From: Tannerellaceae bacterium
Lineage (GTDB): Bacteria; Bacteroidota; Bacteroidia; Bacteroidales; Tannerellaceae
Length of the DNA stretch: 40,644 bases
NCBI GenBank assembly: GCA_031257015.1
Contig: JAIRPK010000071.1
Location: 1 to 40,644 of the forward strand
Reading direction: 5' to 3'
Shown: one piece after another, positions 25,789 to 33,428 of the stretch
Layout of the letters: each line of letters starts with the position of its first letter
Numbering within the stretch: position 1 is the stretch's first letter
Made by a program: the position numbers and the translations under genes
The notes under the pieces: generated by a model
What the model saw: the letters and a program-made list of their open reading frames with translations, nothing else
What the model was told of the DNA's origin: nothing
Databases searched by the model: none

Positions 25789-26587
25789 TCTAGAAGAACT
25801 GAAGCGCAGCCGCAACTTTTTCCTTATCGCCGGCCCATGCGTTATTGAAGACGAGGCAACGACAATGGCAATCGCCGAAAAAACTACCTCCATCGCCAGC
25901 CGGCTTAACATTCCCCTGATATTTAAAGGCTCATACCGCAAGGCCAATCGCTCGCGCATAAATTCTTTCTCCGGCATCGGCGACGAGAAAGCATTATCCA
26001 TTCTACGCAAGGTCAAAACCGAGTTCGGCATCCCAACCCTGACGGACATACATGAGAGCGACGAGGCCGAGATGGCATCCGAATACGTCGACGCCCTCCA
26101 GATTCCCGCCTTTCTTTGTCGGCAGACAGAACTGATTGTTGCCGCCGCACGAACGGGAAAAACAGTAAATATCAAGAAAGGGCAATTCCTCTCTGCCGAT
26201 GCCATGCAGTTTGCAGCTCAAAAAGCGATTGACGCCGGCAATTCCAACATCATGCTGACCGAGCGCGGCGAATCTTTCGGCTATACCGACCTCGTCGTCG
26301 ACTTCCGCAACATAACGCTGATGAAACGCTTCGGCCATCCTGTTGTCATTGACGCGACGCACTCCCTCCAGCAACCCAACCAGCCCGACGGCGTAAGCGG
26401 CGGCCTGCCCGCCCTCATAGAAACCATTGCCAAGGCCGCCATCGCCGTAGGAGCCGACGGCATTTTCCTCGAAACGCACCCCGAACCCTCAATCGCCAAA
26501 TCGGACGGAGCCAATATGCTGAAGCTGGACTTGTTGGAGGAACTGCTGACCAAGCTGGTGCGTATTCGAGAAGCAGTTATTGGGTGA
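25781..26587 (+). CDS. kdsA: 3-deoxy-8-phosphooctulonate synthase
   Basis: A 268-residue enzyme that condenses phosphoenolpyruvate with arabinose 5-phosphate to give KDO 8-phosphate for lipopolysaccharide. Diagnostic segments are Ile-Ala-Gly-Pro-Cys-Val-Ile-Glu-Asp (about 17-25), Phe-Lys-Gly-Ser-Tyr-Arg-Lys-Ala-Asn-Arg, Asn-Ile-Lys-Lys-Gly-Gln-Phe-Leu, Leu-Thr-Glu-Arg-Gly-Glu-Ser-Phe-Gly-Tyr, Asp-Ala-Thr-His-Ser-Leu-Gln-Gln-Pro and Phe-Leu-Glu-Thr-His-Pro-Glu-Pro. The motif Cys-Val-Ile-Glu has its Cys where metal-dependent KdsA enzymes have the metal-binding Cys, but metal dependence is not certain from this alone. Overlap with miaA implies coupled translation. Confidence 0.96.
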   Translation: MINLEELKRSRNFFLIAGPCVIEDEATTMAIAEKTTSIASRLNIPLIFKGSYRKANRSRINSFSGIGDEKALSILRKVKTEFGIPTLTDIHESDEAEMASEYVDALQIPAFLCRQTELIVAAARTGKTVNIKKGQFLSADAMQFAAQKAIDAGNSNIMLTERGESFGYTDLVVDFRNITLMKRFGHPVVIDATHSLQQPNQPDGVSGGLPALIETIAKAAIAVGADGIFLETHPEPSIAKSDGANMLKLDLLEELLTKLVRIREAVIG

Positions 26588-26766
26588 TTCTTTCGGAAAC
26601 GCTAAAAGCCGGAATAGCCTTCTCTACAACCTTTATGATATAACCGCCGGTATTCTTTAGCTTTCCAATATATCTGCCACTGGATGAAAAAGGGCGATAA
26701 GGAAACCATTACAATGAGATGTTCACCCTCGGCAGAGAGTTTGTCAAATAATTTTTCAGCGCCCGT
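26577..26766 (-). pseudogene. Possible frameshifted gene remnant behind kdsA
   Basis: On the minus strand an open stretch without start codon reads Glu-Lys-Leu-Phe-Asp-Lys-Leu-Ser-Ala-Glu-Gly-Glu (about 26755-26720). In the next frame after a T5 run near 26688 it continues as Gly-Lys-Leu-Lys-Asn-Thr-Gly-Gly-Tyr-Ile-Ile-Lys-Val-Val-Glu-Lys-Ala, with a stop at 26577-26579 inside the kdsA 3' end. Both halves look protein-like and a single frameshift would join them. I cannot name the family with confidence. Confidence 0.22.
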
Positions 26767-26911
26767 TTATCTGATTAAAAATCGTTTTATGAGAAAAGAC
26801 TTTAAGTTATGCAAATCGCCATTATTCGTGATAGATATTGCTTATTAGCCAGCTCCTTATAATATTGAAATTACAGAAATGCAAGTCGTTTATACTGCCC
26901 CGTTAGCCGGC

Positions 26912-27184
26912 AGTTCCGTCACCGGTTCCGTGACTTTCGTCGCTGGTTCCGTGACTTCCGTCACCGGTGCGCGAACTTTCTGCACCGGTGCGCAGACTTT
27001 CTGCACCGGTGCGCGAACTTTCCGCACCGGTGCGCAGACTTTCCGCACCGGTGCGCAGACTTTCCGCACCGGTGCGCGAACTTTCCGCACCGGTGCGCGA
27101 ACTTCCGTCACCGGTGCGCAGACTTTCCGCACCGGTGCGCGAACTTCCGTCACCGGTGCGCAGACCTTCCGCACCGGTGCGGAA
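26912..27184. repeat. 21-nt non-coding tandem array, thirteen units
   Basis: CCGGT or a close variant falls every 21 nt from 26922 to 27174 without one exception. Typical units are GCACCGGTGCGCAGACTTTCC and the same with GCGAAC for GCAGAC. Each centres on the 10-bp palindrome GCACCGGTGC; some have TCACCGGTGC and the two leftmost are decayed. Because 21 is a multiple of three, several frames stay open on both strands and predict low-complexity proteins with no signal, start context or codon bias; I treat these as artefacts. It is very GC-rich in an otherwise AT-rich gap between kdsA and tRNA-Gln. Confidence 0.92.
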
Positions 27185-27249
27185 ATACTCGGCGGACGCG
27201 ACAAAAGTCTCGGAAATAAACCTGATTTTAATCATCGTAGATTGCCGTG

Positions 27250-28110
27250 AAATGTTTGTAATTTCTTTTTTATGTTCGCTTGTGATTCTCGTTTTATCTG
27301 AAATTCTTGAGCTTTTAAAATCCTAAATTATACTAATAGTTATCAAATATTCAGAAATATATTAATGTCAGTTTGTACTGGACGTGAATCAATAATATTC
27401 AGATTGAGCGAAGTTTTTTCAGATATTAATTTATAATAAAAAAGTTATTAAATCGGATTTTAGATGAAGTTAGTGTAGGGCCGATGCCTTGTCGGTTCAG
27501 TTTTATATATGTTGTTGGATTGGTTGTTAAAAGCCTCTACAATAGTCCGTTCGTTTAAGCATAAAAATTGCTATGGCATATCTCCTGTCGGCGAAAAGTT
27601 TAGCGGATATTTTTTTAGTCTGCGTCTTTGTTTTTTTACGGCTCCCGTTCATAAACCTTATTCAGCGAAAGTTTAAATTGAATAATTTATAGTCTGCTGT
27701 TTTTGTTTGTATTCGTGTTTAATTGTGTTTTATGTTCAAGTATCTTTTGTTTAATACTTTAAAGTTGCGGACGGTTATATGATCGTTATTCGCCAGCGCT
27801 GTTAGAATTATATTTCAGTCGAAAAAGCAGGATGTTCATCTGCCTAAATCAGCGGCGAGAAGAAATGTGCTTGTTTCTATCTGAAGATCCCAGTTCATTC
27901 CTTCGCCGTTATGCGTCTCCCCTCCCTTCACTTGGGATTAGTCCGCATTTTACATATATTTACAAAAAGCAAACATGTTGCAGCCATATTTTTTGACGAA
28001 ACAGAAAAGCAATGTTCCTCATGCTGGCGAATCAGAAGTAAGCACAAACAAAAAAAGACTAAAAACATATAAAATGCTTTTAATCCTTTCCTGACTTTAC
28101 TTTATGAATC
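27250..28110. other. AT-rich intergenic stretch of about 860 nt, nothing identified
   Basis: No frame with gene-like content, no repeat and no recognisable structured RNA. The part at 27760-27960 is less AT-rich and could hide a small RNA, but I see no family signature. Confidence 0.45.
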
Positions 28111-28119
28111 TAATTAAGT

Positions 28120-28189
28120 TGTTCAACCAGGGCTCGAACCTGGAATTTCAGGACCAGAATCTGACGTGTTACCATTACACCATTGAACA
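28120..28189 (-). tRNA. tRNA-Gln (anticodon CTG)
   Basis: The minus strand folds into a 70-nt cloverleaf. A perfect 7-bp acceptor forms from TGTTCAA and TTGAACA. The D-arm is GTGTAATGGTAACAC. The anticodon loop TTCTGGT carries CTG. The T-arm is CCAGG-TTCGAGC-CCTGG. The anticodon stem has one A-C mismatch at its base next to the loop. No CCA is encoded. Confidence 0.95.
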
Positions 28190-28208
28190 ATAAACCTGAA
28201 TTATGCGG

Positions 28209-28238
28209 CAAAGATAAATGATTTTTTTTTAGAAACAA
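28209..28238 (-). promoter_or_regulatory. Promoter of tRNA-Gln
   Basis: On the minus strand TTG (28236-28238), exactly 19 nt, then TATCTTTG (28209-28216): a full match to the Bacteroidetes consensus. The inferred start point at about 28202 leaves a 13-nt 5' leader before the tRNA. Confidence 0.75.
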
Positions 28239-28257
28239 TTTTTTACGCCTATATTTG
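28228..28257 (+). promoter_or_regulatory. Promoter of the rsfS-ftsH-cdsA operon
   Basis: TATATTTG (28250-28257) matches TAnnTTTG perfectly, with TTT at the -33 position 19 nt upstream (28228-28230). The inferred start point near 28264 is 19 nt before the rsfS ATG. Its -33 region overlaps that of the divergent tRNA promoter. Confidence 0.65.
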
Positions 28258-28282
28258 TACCCAAATTAATATAAAAAAAGTC

Positions 28283-28645
28283 ATGAGTCATCATACAGAA
28301 GAATTAATAAAGACCATCATCAAAGGCCTTCAGGAAAAGAAAGGTAAAAACATAGTTACAGTAGATTTGACAAAAATCAACGGTTCCATTTGCGAATACA
28401 TGATTATTGGTGAGGGAAATTCACCAACGCAAGTGTCCGCGCTATCAGATTCAGTGTGGGATATTGCCAGGAAAGAAGCAAACGAAAAGCCGCTTTCTAT
28501 TGATGGATATAAACATGCCACATGGATAGGAATGGATTACGGGACAGTGCTTGTTCATATCTTTTTGCCGGAGCAGCGCCAGTTTTATAACCTGGAAAAT
28601 CTCTGGGCAGATTCATTTGTAAACAAAATAGCGGATATTGATTAA
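28283..28645 (+). CDS. rsfS: Ribosome silencing factor RsfS
   Basis: A 120-residue protein of the RsfS/Iojap family. It binds uL14 on the large ribosomal subunit, blocks subunit joining and spares translation when nutrients fall. The family pattern is clear: Ile-Val-Thr-Val-Asp-Leu (24-29), Cys-Glu-Tyr-Met-Ile-Ile-Gly-Glu-Gly-Asn-Ser-Pro-Thr-Gln-Val (about 37-51), then Trp-Ile-Gly-Met-Asp-Tyr-Gly-Thr-Val-Leu-Val-His-Ile-Phe (about 81-94) and Tyr-Asn-Leu-Glu-Asn-Leu-Trp. The length is normal. ftsH follows after 9 nt, the usual order in Bacteroidales. Confidence 0.96.
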   Translation: MSHHTEELIKTIIKGLQEKKGKNIVTVDLTKINGSICEYMIIGEGNSPTQVSALSDSVWDIARKEANEKPLSIDGYKHATWIGMDYGTVLVHIFLPEQRQFYNLENLWADSFVNKIADID

Positions 28646-28654
28646 AATCATTGT

Positions 28655-30607
28655 ATGAATAAAAATAAGAAAAAGTTTAATCCTTTCAATTTTAATGTAT
28701 ATTATATATATGGAGGCATCCTCCTTATGTTGGGATATTTGGTTTTTACGTCAAACGATACAAGCGTAAAGAAATTAGATTGGACAGAATTTCAAACGCT
28801 CGTTCAGAAAGACGTTTTTGACAAACTTACCGTATATAATAAAAGAAACATCATAGAAGCGACCGTCCGGCGGGATAAATATGCTGAAGTATTCAAGTCC
28901 GAAATGCCCAAGCCCGGCGTTACTCCCAAGCTCACAATAAACATTCCGTCAGCTGATAAATTCTCGGATTTTTACGATGCAGCCGTAAAAGAATGTAACA
29001 TAACGACGCCGGTTACATACGAAGAAAGTGACGACGTACTCTGGCAAATATTCATTTCGATGGCCCCGATAGCTGTTTTCATTTTGCTTATGATATTCCT
29101 CATGCGGCGGATGTCTTCAGGCGGTGGCAAAGGTCCCGGCAATGTATTTTCGGTTGGCAAATCAAGAGCGCAGTTATTCGACAAGGACAATGACAAAAAA
29201 GTAACGTTCAAGGACGTTGCCGGTCTGGCCGAAGCCAAGCAAGAAGTCGAAGAGATAGTAGCCTTCCTTAAAAATCCCGGAAAATACACTGAACTTGGCG
29301 GTAAAATTCCCAAAGGCGCCTTATTGGTCGGCCCTCCGGGAACGGGAAAAACCCTATTGGCTAAAGCGGTCGCCGGCGAAGCCAATGTTCCGTTCTTCTC
29401 TCTATCCGGCTCCGATTTTGTGGAAATGTTCGTCGGCGTCGGCGCATCGCGAGTGCGTGATTTATTTCGTCAAGCCAAAGAAAAAGCGCCCTGCATAGTA
29501 TTCATTGACGAGATTGACGCTGTTGGGCGTGCACGAGAGAAAAATGTTAATCTAAGCAGCAATGACGAACGTGAAAACACATTAAACCAGTTGCTTACCG
29601 AGATGGACGGCTTTAGTTCAAACAGTGGCGTTATTATTTTGTCTGCGACCAATCGTGCCGATGTCTTGGACAAAGCACTTTTACGTGCCGGCCGATTTGA
29701 TCGCCAAATCCATGTTGAATTGCCAGACTTAAACGAACGCAAAGAGATATTCGGAGTCCATCTGCGTCCGATAAAAAAAGACGAAAGCATAGATACAGAC
29801 TTTCTTGCACGCCAGACGCCCGGATTTTCCGGCGCAGACATAGCAAATGTTTGCAACGAAGCTGCCCTTATCGCTGCCCGCTGCAATAAAAGCTGTGTCC
29901 AAAAAGAAGATTTCATGAGCGCCGTTGACCGAATAGTCGGTGGTTTGGAAAAGCGCAACAAAATAATAACGACGGACGAGAAAAAAAGCGTTGCCTACCA
30001 TGAAGCCGGTCATGCAACGTTAAGCTGGCTGCTCGAATATGCCCAGCCATTAGTTAAAGTAACCATCATCCCTCGCGGAAAAGCCCTCGGTGCCGCATGG
30101 TATCTTCCGGAAGAAAGGCAAATAACGACATACGAGCAGTTATTGGACGAAATGTGTGCAACTCTTGGCGGACGTGCTGCGGAAGAAGTTTTTCTGGAAA
30201 GAATTTCAACCGGCGCATCAAACGATTTGGAAAGAGTAACCAAACAAGCTTATGCCATGGTAGTATATTTTGGAATGAGCCAAAAACTTCCGAATATAAA
30301 CTATTACGATTCAACCGGCCAAAACTGGAGTTTCACCAAGCCATACAGTGAAGATACGGCCAAACTAATAGACAATGAAGTCCAGCGAATCATCAACGAA
30401 CAATACTCCCGCGCTAAATCCATTCTCACCCAATACGCTTCGGGGCACAACGAACTCGCCTCTGTGCTCATTGAACGCGAGGTGATATATTCAGAAGACG
30501 TTGAGCGCATATTCGGCAAGCGTCCATGGGCGTCTCGTTCGGAAGAATTGCTGAGACTAAACGAATCCGAAAAAAACGCCGAATCTGCAAACACTCCCTC
30601 TGCATAG
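28655..30607 (+). CDS. ftsH: ATP-dependent zinc metalloprotease FtsH
   Basis: A 650-residue inner-membrane AAA+ protease. Transmembrane segments lie at about 12-29 and 131-148, bracketing a periplasmic domain. Walker A is Gly-Pro-Pro-Gly-Thr-Gly-Lys-Thr near residue 226. The pore loop [10 protein letters not shown] and Walker B Ile-Val-Phe-Ile-Asp-Glu-Ile-Asp follow. The second region of homology reads [14 protein letters not shown]. The zinc site is His-Glu-Ala-Gly-His at about 449. It removes misassembled membrane proteins and regulatory targets. Its stop codon overlaps the GTG start of cdsA by one base, so the two are coupled. Confidence 0.98.
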   Translation: MNKNKKKFNPFNFNVYYIYGGILLMLGYLVFTSNDTSVKKLDWTEFQTLVQKDVFDKLTVYNKRNIIEATVRRDKYAEVFKSEMPKPGVTPKLTINIPSADKFSDFYDAAVKECNITTPVTYEESDDVLWQIFISMAPIAVFILLMIFLMRRMSSGGGKGPGNVFSVGKSRAQLFDKDNDKKVTFKDVAGLAEAKQEVEEIVAFLKNPGKYTELGGKIPKGALLVGPPGTGKTLLAKAVAGEANVPFFSLSGSDFVEMFVGVGASRVRDLFRQAKEKAPCIVFIDEIDAVGRAREKNVNLSSNDERENTLNQLLTEMDGFSSNSGVIILSATNRADVLDKALLRAGRFDRQIHVELPDLNERKEIFGVHLRPIKKDESIDTDFLARQTPGFSGADIANVCNEAALIAARCNKSCVQKEDFMSAVDRIVGGLEKRNKIITTDEKKSVAYHEAGHATLSWLLEYAQPLVKVTIIPRGKALGAAWYLPEERQITTYEQLLDEMCATLGGRAAEEVFLERISTGASNDLERVTKQAYAMVVYFGMSQKLPNINYYDSTGQNWSFTKPYSEDTAKLIDNEVQRIINEQYSRAKSILTQYASGHNELASVLIEREVIYSEDVERIFGKRPWASRSEELLRLNESEKNAESANTPSA

Positions 30608-31434
30608 TGAAAAATATCATCATCCGCACGTTAACCGGGATTATATATATAACAATAATATTGGGTGGACTATTTGTCCATCCAAATATATTTTTGTGCG
30701 TCTTCGGTATCCTTCTCTCGCTTACACTTTGGGAATTTTATACAATAACAGGCATCAAAAAATGGCGAAGAGTAATAGCAGTTGGCGGAGGCGTATATCT
30801 ATTTGGCGCATCTTTCTTCTACGCATCGGATTGTGCGGACGGACGAGTGTTTTTACCTTGTATGTTTTACATTATGTTTGTTTTAATTTCAGAGCTTTAT
30901 AACAAAAAGAATGTTGACCATATACGGAGTTGCGCATACATTATTCTGGGGCAAGTTTATTGCGCAATACCGTTTGCTTTGCTAAATTTTCTTGTATTTC
31001 TTCCAGGCAAAGGTTATACTCCATGGCTGGTACTGGCACTTTTTGCATTTGTATGGATAAATGACACAGGTGCATTTCTGGTCGGCCGCACAATAGGCAA
31101 GCATAGGCTGTTTGAGCGCATATCTCCGAAAAAATCATGGGAAGGTTTTGCCGGCGGCATGTTGTTGACTATGGGCGCATCGCTGATTCCTGCTCATATA
31201 CATATATATAATAGTATGATAAATGCTCAAACATGGCTGTGCATCTCAGTTCTCATCGTGGTTTTTGCAACATGGGGAGACTTGGTCGAATCTTTACTGA
31301 AGCGCACTATCGGCGTAAAAGATACCGGAGCGCTTCTTCCCGGTCACGGTGGGATGCTCGATCGTCTAGACAGCATACTTATGACTATCCCGGCACTTTA
31401 TATATTTATTCGGTTAATGATTATTCAAAGTTAA
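30607..31434 (+). CDS. cdsA: Phosphatidate cytidylyltransferase
   Basis: A 275-residue integral membrane enzyme that makes CDP-diacylglycerol from phosphatidate and CTP. I chose the GTG at 30607, which overlaps the ftsH stop (TAGTG). An upstream in-frame ATG at 30526 would add 27 basic residues inside ftsH. The C-terminal CDS signature is complete: Glu-Ser-Leu-Leu-Lys-Arg-Thr-Ile-Gly-Val-Lys-Asp...Leu-Leu-Pro-Gly-His-Gly-Gly-Met-Leu-Asp-Arg-Leu-Asp. Ile-Ser-Pro-Lys-Lys-Ser-Trp-Glu-Gly in the middle is also typical. About seven hydrophobic segments. The last 14 nt overlap the 3' end of the convergent porT-like gene. Confidence 0.96.
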   Translation: MKNIIIRTLTGIIYITIILGGLFVHPNIFLCVFGILLSLTLWEFYTITGIKKWRRVIAVGGGVYLFGASFFYASDCADGRVFLPCMFYIMFVLISELYNKKNVDHIRSCAYIILGQVYCAIPFALLNFLVFLPGKGYTPWLVLALFAFVWINDTGAFLVGRTIGKHRLFERISPKKSWEGFAGGMLLTMGASLIPAHIHIYNSMINAQTWLCISVLIVVFATWGDLVESLLKRTIGVKDTGALLPGHGGMLDRLDSILMTIPALYIFIRLMIIQS

Positions 31435-32119
31435 TAGTCAGGATAATCATGCGCGAAGTTGCTTTGTGCAGCGCATCCTGATAAATGCCTAACTCCGGTT
31501 GAGCAAGGTCGCTACGAGTTTTTTCAATCAAATCGGCCAAGCCAAAATAGAATTTTAATTCAGGACAGAATTTAAAGAAAGAAAAGTAGAAGTCGCATCC
31601 CAAGCCTATCGTTACTCCATAATCAAAACTTTTCAACAATATAGCCTCTCCTTTTTTTCGCCCCAAATCGAAAGCACCATAAACACCGGAGGTAAGATAT
31701 GGACGATAATTATTCACTCGAAAAGAGCTGTATTTTAATTCCAGAGGAAAACTCAAATAGTTGGAGCGCACGTCCGTCCGGTAAATATCTGCCGTTTCAT
31801 AATTCCGAAAGACAAACGACTTATCTCCAAAATGTAAACTCGGCAATACACGAAGATTAAGATAAGGATTAACAAACATATCCCCAACAATACCAACGCT
31901 GAAACCCGGACTGTAAGACGGAATTTCAGCAAACCAATTCCCTTCTGTCGTCGCGCCGGAATGAGTAATAATCAAATCCTGACAATGCAATCCAAGATAA
32001 AATCCCAAATGAAACATTCGCCAATCGACATACGGCTGAATCTTCGGAATCTCTCTTTGGGCAAACATAGTAACACCCGAAAGGTAAAATAATAATATCG
32101 CAATGTATAGACTTTTCAA
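31421..32119 (-). CDS. porT: PorT-like outer-membrane beta-barrel protein (T9SS component)
   Basis: A 232-residue protein with a cleavable signal peptide (hydrophobic core, Phe-Ala-Gln at about 19-21) and an eight-strand-like small barrel: alternating hydrophobic strands such as Leu-Gly-Phe-Tyr-Leu-Gly-Leu-His, Leu-Arg-Val-Leu-Pro-Ser-Leu-His-Phe-Gly-Asp and Tyr-Leu-Ser-Phe-Pro-Leu-Glu-Leu-Lys-Tyr-Ser, ending in Ile-Leu-Thr-Ile-Asn-Phe-Glu. The start Trp-Arg-Met-Phe-His-Leu-Gly-Phe is typical of the PorT/SprT group, which is required for type IX secretion in Porphyromonas and Flavobacterium. The T9SS-sorted protein at the left of the window shows that this genome uses the pathway. Convergent with cdsA and overlapping it by 14 nt; no clear terminator separates them. 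Confidence 0.85.
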   Translation of the reverse strand: MKSLYIAILLFYLSGVTMFAQREIPKIQPYVDWRMFHLGFYLGLHCQDLIITHSGATTEGNWFAEIPSYSPGFSVGIVGDMFVNPYLNLRVLPSLHFGDKSFVFRNYETADIYRTDVRSNYLSFPLELKYSSFRVNNYRPYLTSGVYGAFDLGRKKGEAILLKSFDYGVTIGLGCDFYFSFFKFCPELKFYFGLADLIEKTRSDLAQPELGIYQDALHKATSRMIILTINFE

Positions 32120-32189
32120 CCTAATTAACTTTATTAATAATAACGCAAACCCGCCACGCTTATTGTAATAAAAAGACCTGCATACGCTT

Positions 32190-32218
32190 TTGCATATTCA
32201 GAGAAAGCTATATATTTG
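32190..32218 (+). promoter_or_regulatory. Promoter of the ferredoxin gene
   Basis: TATATTTG (32211-32218) is a perfect -7 element, with TTG 18 nt upstream (32190-32192), one base short of the usual spacing. The inferred start point near 32225 gives a 30-nt leader. Confidence 0.6.
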
Positions 32219-32254
32219 CTCCGCAGAAATTATAAACTAAATAAACAAGTAAAA

Positions 32255-32422
32255 ATGGCCTATCTTATTAGTGAAGATTGCATAGCTTGCGGAACCTGCA
32301 TTGACGAATGTCCCGTTGGAGCTATATCAGAAGGTGATATTTATCATATCGATCCTGAGATGTGCACAGATTGTGGCACCTGCGCAGACGCATGTCCCAC
32401 AGAAGCAATCCACCCTGCATAA
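32255..32422 (+). CDS. 2[4Fe-4S] ferredoxin
   Basis: A 55-residue ferredoxin with two complete cluster motifs: Cys-Ile-Ala-Cys-Gly-Thr-Cys-Ile-Asp-Glu-Cys-Pro near the N-terminus and Cys-Thr-Asp-Cys-Gly-Thr-Cys-Ala-Asp-Ala-Cys-Pro in the second half. It follows the clostridial-type pattern and length and is a low-potential electron carrier, fitting an anaerobe. I chose ATG 32255 (Met-Ala-Tyr-Leu-Ile) over the in-frame ATG at 32216, because that lies at the promoter and would add 13 residues not found in the family. A strong hairpin follows 8 nt after the stop. Confidence 0.96.
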   Translation: MAYLISEDCIACGTCIDECPVGAISEGDIYHIDPEMCTDCGTCADACPTEAIHPA

Positions 32423-32430
32423 CCGCAGGT

Positions 32431-32465
32431 CTGTCATATTCCCCTGCAACGGGGGAATATGACAG
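32431..32465. terminator. Strong bidirectional terminator-like hairpin
   Basis: CTGTCATATTCCCC (32431-32444) pairs perfectly with 32452-32465, a 14-bp stem over a 7-nt loop. It lies between the convergent ferredoxin and DUF3276 genes and can serve both, although neither side has a long U-run. Confidence 0.75.
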
Positions 32466-32478
32466 GATTGGTTAATCT

Positions 32479-32760
32479 TTACCTGCTATTATGTTCTTTG
32501 ATATAATTTACCGCATCATTTATTCCGCTGATAAACTTATCAAAATCTTCCTGATAAAGAAACAGTTTATGTTTCTCGAAAACAGCTTCGCCTTCCTTGG
32601 AAAAGGTTTTCTTGCTCTCCGTAATAGCCAGAAATAAATCATTATTGAAGTTCTTTTTAACGTCCAAATAGTAAATTCGCTTTCCGGCTTTAATTGATAC
32701 TGAATACAATATGTCCTTGTTCTCGTCGTCGATACGCTGCATATTAACCGATTCTTCCAT
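32479..32760 (-). CDS. DUF3276 (PUR-alpha-like) nucleic-acid-binding protein
   Basis: A 93-residue protein matching the small Bacteroidetes DUF3276 family. It has Ile-Lys-Ala-Gly-Lys-Arg-Ile-Tyr-Tyr-Leu-Asp-Val-Lys (about 23-35), Asn-Asp-Leu-Phe-Leu-Ala-Ile-Thr-Glu-Ser-Lys-Lys (40-51) and Phe-Glu-Lys-His-Lys-Leu-Phe-Leu-Tyr-Gln-Glu-Asp-Phe-Asp-Lys-Phe (about 61-76). The fold is that of PUR repeats, which bind single-stranded DNA or RNA, and it is nearly universal in Bacteroidetes. The biological role is not established. Single gene by context. Confidence 0.92.
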   Translation of the reverse strand: MEESVNMQRIDDENKDILYSVSIKAGKRIYYLDVKKNFNNDLFLAITESKKTFSKEGEAVFEKHKLFLYQEDFDKFISGINDAVNYIKEHNSR

Positions 32761-33006
32761 GATAATAGTTCTTTTATTTAACTTTCCACAATAACTAAAA
32801 AATTTCGTCTCAAATATGTGAGTTTTTTTTGACTTGACATATATAGTAATTACTTTTTTCTCCTTCGCCCTCTGTTTTTTAACTATTTACAATTGCTTGC
32901 AGCAGAATAGCCTCCAATCTTCTCCATGATAAAACAGAACATTTTCGCTCTTTCCGATCAGTTTGACAAAAGCGCTTTGCTTAAAGATCGCTCATGTATT
33001 TGACTT

Positions 33007-33426
33007 TCACCTGTGCCGTTTTCCGCCTGCTCTCTCTTTTCGCCGGAAAAGTTTGCGGACGAAAATCCAGGAAACAAGGCTGCCGGCAATGACCCCTGTT
33101 GTATTGGCTAGCAAATCGAGCCATTCTCCTCCGCGATATGAGGTCAGATAGTGCTGGCCGATTTCAATCAGTCCGCCGAATATGATAGGGCATAAAACTG
33201 CGCCTATAAGCGCGTGCCGAACCGGAAGTATTTCGCATTTGCGGTAATTCAGGAAAAACTCAAGCCATAAGACGCCCGATATGCCAGCGTACATGCAGAA
33301 GTGGACGACCTTGTCCATGTAAGGGAAATACATTATTTCCACCTGCGGAGGCTTGGCAAAAGACAGGTAGAGAACGGTTAAGACCAGTGTTATGGAAAAT
33401 GGATATTTCTTGATGAAGTAAAGCAC
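33007..33426 (-). CDS. VanZ-like membrane protein
   Basis: A 139-residue protein with four hydrophobic segments (about 9-24, 44-58, 72-87 and 107-124). The VanZ-type motif reads Met-Asp-Lys-Val-Val-His-Phe-Cys-Met-Tyr-Ala (37-47), and the Glu-Ile-Gly-Gln-His...Arg-Gly-Gly-Glu-Trp-Leu-Asp-Leu-Leu-Ala-Asn-Thr-Thr-Gly segment (about 88-110) is also diagnostic. The tail is Arg/Lys-rich. Chromosomal VanZ-like proteins are common and mostly uncharacterised; resistance to teicoplanin should not be assumed. It starts 2 nt after the sufS stop, so it is probably cotranscribed. Confidence 0.88.
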   Translation of the reverse strand: MLYFIKKYPFSITLVLTVLYLSFAKPPQVEIMYFPYMDKVVHFCMYAGISGVLWLEFFLNYRKCEILPVRHALIGAVLCPIIFGGLIEIGQHYLTSYRGGEWLDLLANTTGVIAGSLVSWIFVRKLFRRKERAGGKRHR

Positions 33427-33428
33427 AA

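Noticed and set aside
26879..27326. Long open frames on both strands across the 21-nt array, predicting repetitive Arg/Thr/Gly/Ala or Ser/Ala/Pro/Val/Arg proteins
   Set aside because: A 21-nt period keeps several frames open automatically. None has a signal peptide, a promoter or distinctive codon use, and all frames look equally 'coding'.
30526..30606. Longer cdsA starting at ATG 30526
   Set aside because: It adds 27 basic residues inside ftsH; the GTG overlapping the ftsH stop gives the normal family N-terminus.
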